Assembly: GCA_900555975.1 (NCBI GenBank)
Contig: USNI01000018.1
Coordinates: forward strand, 1 to 10,694
DNA length: 10,694 bases
Source of the DNA: an uncultured Desulfovibrio sp.
GTDB taxonomy: Bacteria > Desulfobacterota > Desulfovibrionia > Desulfovibrionales > Desulfovibrionaceae
Direction: 5' to 3'
Both the position numbers and the translations under genes were made by a program. Positions within the stretch are counted from its first letter, which is position 1. Every line of letters begins with the position of its first letter. The notes beneath the pieces are model-generated. The model ran no database searches. It was not told the origin of the DNA and saw only the letters and a program-made list of their open reading frames with translations. Positions 5,862-10,694 of this stretch are shown here, piece by piece.

Positions 5862-7511
5862 ATGAGGAAAACGTCGTTTTTTCTTCTTTTCCTGCCGCTT
5901 TTTCTGCTTCTCGCGGTTCTTGTGCTCTGCCCGCTGATCATGGTGCTGGCGGAGACCGCGGGAAGCGGGGACGGTTCAGCACTTTCACGCATCTGGCAGA
6001 CGCTGGCGCAGCCGGAGAATCTGCGCACCATAGGCAACTCCCTGCAGCTCGGCACGGCGGTCGTGGCGGTGTCCACCGTCATTGCGGCGCCTCTGGCCTG
6101 GCTTCTGGCCCGTACGGAAATGTCCCGCTGCCGCTGGCTTGAACTTGCGTTCATGATCCCCTTCATGACGCCGCCCTACATCAGTTCCATGGGCTGGATA
6201 CTGTTCATGCAGCGCAACGGACTCTGCCAGCAGATGTTTCCCTGGCTCGGGCGCTGGAGCGAGGGATTCTTTTCCTTCTGGGGACTGGCGCTCGTCATGG
6301 GCCTGCACGTCTTTCCCTTCATGCTGCTCATGCTCCGCAACGCCATGCTCTGCATAGGACAGGGGCTGGAGGATGCCGGGGCCGTGTTCGGTGCAGGCTT
6401 TGCCGGTCGTATCCGCCGCATCTTTGTTCCGCTGCTTCTGGGCAACTATGCCGTAGGCGCACTGCTTGTCTTTGTAAAGACGCTTTCGGAATACGGTACG
6501 CCCGCCACGCTCGGACAGCGCATCGGCTTTTTCGTGTTCACCACCGACATCCACCGCTACAGCACCACGGCGCCTGTCGATTTCGGACGGGCCGCCACGC
6601 TTTCCACGGCGCTTACCCTGATATGCCTTGTCATGTGGCTTGCCCAGAGAGCCATTTCCCGCCGCCATTCCTACCGTCTCGTCGGAGGAAAGGGCGTGAA
6701 GATGAGCTGCGCGCCTCTGCGGCCCGCCGTCAGAACCTGTGCATGGTGCGGTGTGTGGCTGGTGCTGATTCTTTCCATCGGCGTTCCGTTCTTTTCCGTC
6801 ATCAGCACGTCGCTCATCAAACTGCGCGGCTATGGTCTTGCGCTGGACAACCTTACCTTTGCCCACTATGTGGAGCTCTTCACGGACAACCCCAAGGCGG
6901 TTCAGGCCATACTGGTCAGTGCCGGAACGGCCTTTGCCGCAGCCACGATATCGGCCGTGATCGGCACCGTTGTCGCCTTTGTCGTGAACAGAAGCAGAAA
7001 CGGCATGGGACGCGTGCTTGAAGGCGTGAGCCTGCTGCCGGAAATGCTGCCCGGCATCGTCATGGTCATAGGCCTCATGCTGTTCTGGAATCTCATCTAC
7101 GATGTCGTTCCTCTCTACAACAGTTCCGGCATGCTGGTCGTGGCCTTCGTCGCCCTGTTTCTGCCGTTCACCGTGCAGTATGTGGGCTCCTCCCTTGCGG
7201 GCGTGAGCGAAAGTCTCGTGGCTGCGGCCAGGGTTTTCGGAGCCTCGCCCTGGCAGATATTCCGCCGCGTTCTGGTGCCGCTGGTGTTCCGAGGCATTGC
7301 CGCAGGCTGGGCCATGACCTTCATCATCTCCTTCCGAGAGCTGGTGGCGCCGTCCATGATGGCTCCGCCCGGAGTTCTTTCCATTTCCACATTCATTGTG
7401 CGGGAGTTCGAGCAGGGAAGCGTATCCACGGGCATGGCGATGGCCGTCATCTGCGTGCTGCTTACTACGGGAACCCTTGCGATCATGAACGCACTCAGAA
7501 GAAGTCGCTGA
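5862..7511 (+). CDS. ABC transporter permease, two fused transmembrane domains
   Basis: 549 residues, the size of FbpB/AepW-type permeases in which two BPD_transp_1 domains are fused. The first half contains an EAA-type loop near 170-191 (EDAGAVFGAGF...FVPLL) and the stretch SEYGTPATLG. The second half carries another EAA loop near 451-475 (SLVAAARVFGASPWQIFRRV), then FRELVAPSMM. About a dozen hydrophobic segments are visible. One polypeptide would thus form the full membrane channel, with a homodimer of the upstream ATPase bound to the two EAA loops. It begins 6 bp after the binding-protein stop. Its ribosome site is weak (AGGAAG about 9 bp upstream, inside the previous stop region), so coupling to upstream translation is likely. 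The gene appears intact and ends the ABC operon. Confidence 0.93.
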   Translation: MRKTSFFLLFLPLFLLLAVLVLCPLIMVLAETAGSGDGSALSRIWQTLAQPENLRTIGNSLQLGTAVVAVSTVIAAPLAWLLARTEMSRCRWLELAFMIPFMTPPYISSMGWILFMQRNGLCQQMFPWLGRWSEGFFSFWGLALVMGLHVFPFMLLMLRNAMLCIGQGLEDAGAVFGAGFAGRIRRIFVPLLLGNYAVGALLVFVKTLSEYGTPATLGQRIGFFVFTTDIHRYSTTAPVDFGRAATLSTALTLICLVMWLAQRAISRRHSYRLVGGKGVKMSCAPLRPAVRTCAWCGVWLVLILSIGVPFFSVISTSLIKLRGYGLALDNLTFAHYVELFTDNPKAVQAILVSAGTAFAAATISAVIGTVVAFVVNRSRNGMGRVLEGVSLLPEMLPGIVMVIGLMLFWNLIYDVVPLYNSSGMLVVAFVALFLPFTVQYVGSSLAGVSESLVAAARVFGASPWQIFRRVLVPLVFRGIAAGWAMTFIISFRELVAPSMMAPPGVLSISTFIVREFEQGSVSTGMAMAVICVLLTTGTLAIMNALRRSR

Positions 7512-7541
7512 CATGGCCTGTATGGGGGAAATATGTTTCAG

Positions 7542-7595
7542 GGAGTCGGTTCATCATCAGCCTTGTCGGGGTGATAATGTTTCCGCTCCTTTTTT
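7542..7595 (+). terminator. Weak candidate terminator after the ABC operon
   Basis: GGAGTCGG (7542-7549) can pair with CCGCTCC (7583-7589) with one bulged base across a long loop, directly before a run of six T (7590-7595). The long loop makes it a poor classical terminator; a shorter G-U-containing stem inside the loop is an alternative. No better terminator is visible before the next gene. Confidence 0.3.
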
Positions 7596-7644
7596 GTATC
7601 ATCGTTTTTTATCCGGCGGTCTGCTAGTGTCGTTCCGAACGGAA

Positions 7645-7673
7645 GAAACCGGCTTTGAGGGGCATCCGGTTTC
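7645..7673. repeat. Perfect inverted repeat in the leader of the zinc-finger gene
   Basis: GAAACCGG (7645-7652) and CCGGTTTC (7666-7673) are exact complements separated by 13 bp; arm centres are 21 bp apart, close to two helical turns. It lies about 57 bp before the start codon. It could be an operator for a dimeric regulator or an RNA hairpin. No T-run follows, so it is not an obvious terminator. Confidence 0.5.
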
Positions 7674-7729
7674 CCGGCAGTCTGCAAGAGAGAAGAAAAG
7701 GCCCCCGAAATGTCATCCCGGAGGTGCAC

Positions 7730-8071
7730 ATGGAAGCTGCCGCACTGGAGAGGCTGAATGCCGAAATGGAAGAGGAACGGGAAAGGCTGCGCAGCCTGAA
7801 GGAACTTTTTCAGGGCGCATCCATGCCGGATGTGCTTGATGACGCCATGCACATGGAAGCTGTCCGCTTTGCCGGAGCCTTGGCGGATCGAAGCGCCAGG
7901 CGTCTGACGCTGCTGCGCCGTTTGTCCACGGAAGGGGCTGGGTTCGAGCGTTGCTGCGAGGATTGCGGCGAACCCATTCCGCTTTCCCGCATACTGGCTG
8001 CCCCCGAATGCGTGTGCTGCAGAAATTGTCAGGCGATCCGTGACGGGGAGACCGTCCCGTCGGAAGAATGA
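7730..8071 (+). CDS. Short TraR/DksA-family zinc-finger protein
   Basis: 113 residues from the ATG at 7730, which has GGAGG 5 bp upstream; a longer reading from a TTG at 7655 lacks a good site and is not supported. The N-terminal half is a charged helix, then PDVLDDAMHMEA. Asp34-x2-Asp37-x-Ala39 there matches the DxxDxA coiled-coil tip of DksA. A second charged helix leads into a C-terminal zinc finger with CEDCGEPIP and, after 17 residues, CRNC (likely ligands Cys76, Cys79, Cys97, Cys100). Three further cysteines (75, 94, 96) sit beside them. DksA-type proteins enter the RNA polymerase secondary channel and modulate initiation, often with ppGpp; short versions such as TraR act alone. The size is between TraR (about 73 aa) and DksA (about 151 aa). 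What it controls here is unknown. It is separated from the ABC operon by 218 bp and probably has its own promoter. Confidence 0.85.
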   Translation: MEAAALERLNAEMEEERERLRSLKELFQGASMPDVLDDAMHMEAVRFAGALADRSARRLTLLRRLSTEGAGFERCCEDCGEPIPLSRILAAPECVCCRNCQAIRDGETVPSEE

Positions 8072-8106
8072 TTTCGTTTCCTGAATATCATTATTTTGTA
8101 ATACTA

Positions 8107-8140
8107 ATGTCACATGGCTCTGATATCATGCCCCGATATT
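8107..8140 (+). promoter_or_regulatory. Candidate Pho box and -10 before the Na+/Pi gene
   Basis: ATGTCAC (8107-8113) and CTCTGAT (8118-8124) each match the PhoB 7-mer CTGTCAT at 5 of 7 positions and are spaced exactly 11 bp start to start, as in Pho boxes. A -10-like GATATT (8135-8140), or TATTCT at 8137-8142, follows 10 bp later, the usual Pho promoter distance. A start near 8147 would give a leader of about 24 nt. The matches are imperfect and were found by eye. Confidence 0.35.
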
Positions 8141-8170
8141 CTGAAGACAAGCAGATAACGGAGTATGCGT

Positions 8171-9787
8171 ATGTCCTTTTTTACAGCCATGCAGCTTCTC
8201 GGTGGTGTAGGCATTTTTTTGTTTGCCATCAAGCTCATCAGCGAGTCCCTGCAGATGGTGGCCGGTGAACGTCTGCGCAACATCATCGGAATGTTTACGA
8301 AAACGCCCATCATGGGCGTTTTTTTGGGTACGGCCGTCACCATGGTCATTCAGAGCAGCAGCGCAACCACCGTCATGACCGTGAGCTTCGTGGACGCGGG
8401 ACTCATGACGCTGACGCAGGCCATCGGCGTCATCATGGGAGCCAACATCGGCACCACGGTGACCGGTCAGATTCTCGCCTTCCGCGTCAAGGATCTGGCG
8501 TATCTCTTTGTGATCATCGGCGTGCTGCTCATTTTCGTGTGCTCTTCGAAGAAGCTCAAGCATCTCGGAGAGGGCCTGCTCGGTTTCGGACTTCTGTTCA
8601 TCGGCATGCAGACCATGGAAACGTCCATGTCGTTTCTGCGGGACAGGCAGGATCTTTTTCTGGCCTTCAGCGACAATCCGCTCCTCGGTCTTGCCGCCGG
8701 CACACTTCTTACGCTGCTCGTGCAGTCCAGTTCAGCCACCGTCGGTCTGACCATCGCCCTCGGAACGCAGGGACTTCTTCCCCTGGAAGCGGCCGTTCCC
8801 ATCATTTTCGGCGACAACATAGGCACGACCATCACCGCGGTTCTGGCCGCACTCGGTACGGGCAGAGCCGCCCGTCAGGCCTGTGCCGCCCATGTGCTGT
8901 TCAACGTCATAGGCGTGTGCATATGGCTGCCGCTCATGCCGTTGTGGATAGGCTTCATCGAGGCCTCCTCGGCTTCCATCGGCCATCAGATCGCCAACGC
9001 TCATACGATGTTCAACATCTGCAACACCATTCTGTTCCTGCCCTTCGTCAAGCCGTTTGCGGCGCTCATCCGTCGTATCATTCCCGACAAGGACCGTATC
9101 GACAGACGCGATGCCGTGTATCTCGATCCGCATCTCATCCAGCGCACGCCCGTCGTGGCCGTGAGTGCGGTACGTCATGAATGCCGTCACATGGGAGAGA
9201 TCGTGATGGAGCTTCTCGAGCGTACGGAGAAGGTCTTCTTCGAGCAGAAGGATGAGGAGAAGGAAGCCGTCATGCAGCTTGAGGACAAGCTCGACAGACT
9301 GGAGACCTCCATACGCGGCTATGCCTCCGACATCATGCAGACGGGACTTGACGGGAAGGATGCCGATCTTCTGGAGGCCTGCGTGGTCAGTGCAGGTGAC
9401 CTGGAGCGCATCGGCGACAAGGGTAAAAGACTCATCGATTTCTACGAATATCGTAAAAAGCGCGGCGACGATTTCTCATCCGAGGCCATGAAGGAAGCCC
9501 GATCGCTGTTTTTGGAAACTCGCAGAGCTGTTTCTCTGGCGCTGAATGTGTTCGGTCCCGAGGACTTTTCGGAGGAGGATAAAACGAAGCTGGATGCCAA
9601 GGCGGATCATATCCGTGAGCTGGAATCCTCTTTGCGTGCCCGCCATGTCTCGCGCTTGGGGGACGGGCATTGCTCTCCCGAGTCAGGTCTTGTATTCATA
9701 GATGTGCTCGGAGCCATTGAGCAGATCGCCTACCGCGCAAGAAAGATTGCCGATCATATGGCCGTTCGGCAGAACCTGGAGGCATAG
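8171..9787 (+). CDS. Na+/phosphate cotransporter with C-terminal PhoU-like domain
   Basis: 538 residues from the ATG at 8171. An ATG two codons earlier (8165) is only 1 bp from GGAG (8160-8163), whereas 8171 is 7 bp away, so 8171 is preferred. Two Na_Pi_cotrans repeats are plain: QSSSATT at 61 with GANIGTT at 90-96, and QSSSATV at 185 with GDNIGTT at 214-220. These paired motifs form the substrate site of SLC34/NptA-type proteins. After the last membrane helix, from about residue 345, comes a helical, charged PhoU-like domain (GDLERIGDKGKRLIDF and a late second copy near EQIAYRARKIADHM). Members couple Na+ entry to phosphate uptake, although the PhoU-fused bacterial branch is less well characterised. 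The PPK1 gene starts 2 bp after the stop, so the two very likely form an operon. Confidence 0.93.
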   Translation: MSFFTAMQLLGGVGIFLFAIKLISESLQMVAGERLRNIIGMFTKTPIMGVFLGTAVTMVIQSSSATTVMTVSFVDAGLMTLTQAIGVIMGANIGTTVTGQILAFRVKDLAYLFVIIGVLLIFVCSSKKLKHLGEGLLGFGLLFIGMQTMETSMSFLRDRQDLFLAFSDNPLLGLAAGTLLTLLVQSSSATVGLTIALGTQGLLPLEAAVPIIFGDNIGTTITAVLAALGTGRAARQACAAHVLFNVIGVCIWLPLMPLWIGFIEASSASIGHQIANAHTMFNICNTILFLPFVKPFAALIRRIIPDKDRIDRRDAVYLDPHLIQRTPVVAVSAVRHECRHMGEIVMELLERTEKVFFEQKDEEKEAVMQLEDKLDRLETSIRGYASDIMQTGLDGKDADLLEACVVSAGDLERIGDKGKRLIDFYEYRKKRGDDFSSEAMKEARSLFLETRRAVSLALNVFGPEDFSEEDKTKLDAKADHIRELESSLRARHVSRLGDGHCSPESGLVFIDVLGAIEQIAYRARKIADHMAVRQNLEA

Positions 9788-9789
9788 TC

Positions 9790-10694
9790 GTGGCCGACAA
9801 GAATGTGAAGACGTCAGCTCCGCAGCAGAAGACCGAGCTGAAAAAGACGGATCTTACCGCTCAGGAATATTATCTGAACAGAGAACTGAGCTGGCTGGAT
9901 TTCAATGCCCGTGTGCTGGAGACGGCGCTGGACGAAAGACTTCCTCTTCTGGAGCAGACGAAATTTCTTTCCATCTTTTACAACAACCTCGACGAATTCT
10001 TCATGGTGCGCGTGGCCGATGTGCTGCGTCAGTATCGTGAGGGGGCGACCAGTTCCGAGGCCGACCGCATGACGCCGTCCCGGCAGCTTGCCGAGATACG
10101 GCGAAAGGCTTCGGTCCTGCTGTCCAAAGCCAGTGATCACTGGCAGAAGACGCTCGTTCCCCAGCTGCGGGAGCGCGATGTGCATCTTGTGCACTACAAC
10201 GAGCTGACGGAAAAGCAGCGTCGTTTTCTGCTTGCCTACTTCCGGGACGAAATCTATCCCGTGCTCACGCCTCAGGCCATCGATCCGGGACATCCCTTTC
10301 CCACCATTTCCAATCTCAGTCTGAACTTCATCATAAGGCTTCAGGGCCGCGACGGCATCGCCCGCTTTGCCAGACTCCGCTGTCCGAGCAACGTGTCGCG
10401 CTTCATTTTCATTCCGCGCAACAAGGAGGCCAAGACCTATGCCTCCCTCGGCCTGAAGGCCAACGTGCGCGACGCCGACATCCTGCTGCTTGAGGAACTC
10501 ATCGAGGAGCATCTCGGTCTTCTGTTCCCCGGGTATGACGTCGTGGATTCCGGACTGTTCCGCATCACCCGCAATACCGACGTCGACATCGACGAGGACG
10601 AGAGTGACGATCTTCTCGAGGCCGTGCAGGACATGGTGGAGCAGCGCCGTTTCGGCGGCGTGGTGCGCCTTGAGACGGCGCGTGGCATGTCCAC
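9790..10694 (+). CDS. ppk1: Polyphosphate kinase 1 (N-terminal part, cut by window edge)
   Basis: 301 codons plus two bases are open from a GTG at 9790 with GGAGG (9778-9782) 7 bp upstream; about 390 or more residues should lie outside the window. YYLNRELSWLDFNARVL (27-43) and FYNNLDEFFMVRVAD are the classic PPK1 N-domain; Asn66 corresponds to E. coli Asn45, which lies at the ATP adenine. The head domain follows, with PVLTPQAIDPGHPFPTISNL. The enzyme reversibly moves the gamma phosphate of ATP onto polyphosphate. The catalytic histidines are beyond the edge, so activity cannot be judged from here. A short polar, lysine- and glutamine-rich N-terminal extension of about 25 residues precedes the conserved core. 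The gene is two bases behind the Na+/Pi cotransporter, tying phosphate import to polyphosphate storage. Confidence 0.95.
   Translation, partial: MADKNVKTSAPQQKTELKKTDLTAQEYYLNRELSWLDFNARVLETALDERLPLLEQTKFLSIFYNNLDEFFMVRVADVLRQYREGATSSEADRMTPSRQLAEIRRKASVLLSKASDHWQKTLVPQLRERDVHLVHYNELTEKQRRFLLAYFRDEIYPVLTPQAIDPGHPFPTISNLSLNFIIRLQGRDGIARFARLRCPSNVSRFIFIPRNKEAKTYASLGLKANVRDADILLLEELIEEHLGLLFPGYDVVDSGLFRITRNTDVDIDEDESDDLLEAVQDMVEQRRFGGVVRLETARGMS

Noticed and set aside
5985-7514. A 509-codon minus-strand open frame opposite the permease
   Set aside because: Low-complexity His/Gly/Glu-rich translation and no ribosome site; it is a shadow of the permease gene.
7655-7729. N-terminal extension of the zinc-finger protein from a TTG
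   Set aside because: The ATG at 7730 has a strong GGAGG at 5 bp, and the extension overlaps the inverted repeat at 7645-7673.
8068-8268. A 66-codon frame overlapping the start of the Na+/Pi gene
   Set aside because: No ribosome site or recognisable motif, and it overlaps the well-supported cotransporter start in another frame.
1-10694. CRISPR arrays, tRNA/rRNA genes, transposases or phage genes
   Set aside because: No regularly spaced repeats, no tRNA-like folds recognised by eye, and no mobile-element proteins in any frame. A tRNA scan was not run.

Overview
The window reads as bacterial chromosome. From about 1340 to the right end, the GC-rich coding style and the gene set suggest a Desulfovibrionaceae-like, possibly gut-associated, anaerobe. 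That set is a carbon-nitrogen hydrolase, an NSS transporter, a three-gene ABC importer, a short TraR/DksA-type zinc-finger protein, a Na+/phosphate cotransporter and PPK1. This is recognition by eye, and genus-level assignment is not possible. The left-end gene (1-891) looks instead like a Clostridia/Ruminococcaceae-type CNNM/CorC protein. It is separated from the rest by a very AT-rich spacer (about 14% GC over 961-1140, hand count), so the left kilobase may be acquired DNA or an assembly joint.

Layout. 1-891 (-): 5' part of a CNNM/HlyC-CorC membrane protein with CBS domains, cut by the window edge. 892-1341: AT-rich intergenic stretch with candidate promoters and a small dyad, and no convincing gene. 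1342-2124 (+): nitrilase-superfamily amidohydrolase. 2125-2244: convergent gap with a strong bidirectional terminator and a second inverted repeat that covers the next gene's stop codon. 2245-3645 (-): neurotransmitter:sodium symporter family protein. 3646-3903: divergent regulatory gap with a 26-bp near-palindrome. 3904-7511 (+): ABC operon in the order ATPase, periplasmic binding protein, fused double permease. 7512-7729: leader with an inverted repeat. 7730-8071 (+): 113-aa DksA/TraR-like zinc-finger protein. 8072-8170: short gap with a possible Pho box. 8171-9787 (+): Na+/Pi cotransporter with a C-terminal PhoU-like domain. 9790-10694 (+): start of polyphosphate kinase 1, running off the window.

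How they work together. The right half fits phosphorus handling. The cotransporter and PPK1 are 2 bp apart and probably co-translated, so phosphate uptake would feed polyphosphate synthesis. The upstream ABC importer belongs to a superfamily whose members carry Fe3+, 2-aminoethylphosphonate or sugar phosphates. By my alignment its binding protein lacks the adjacent tyrosine pair typical of FbpA-type iron binders. A phosph(on)ate-type substrate is therefore a reasonable but unproven hypothesis. I found no RNA genes, CRISPR array, insertion sequence or clear phage element.
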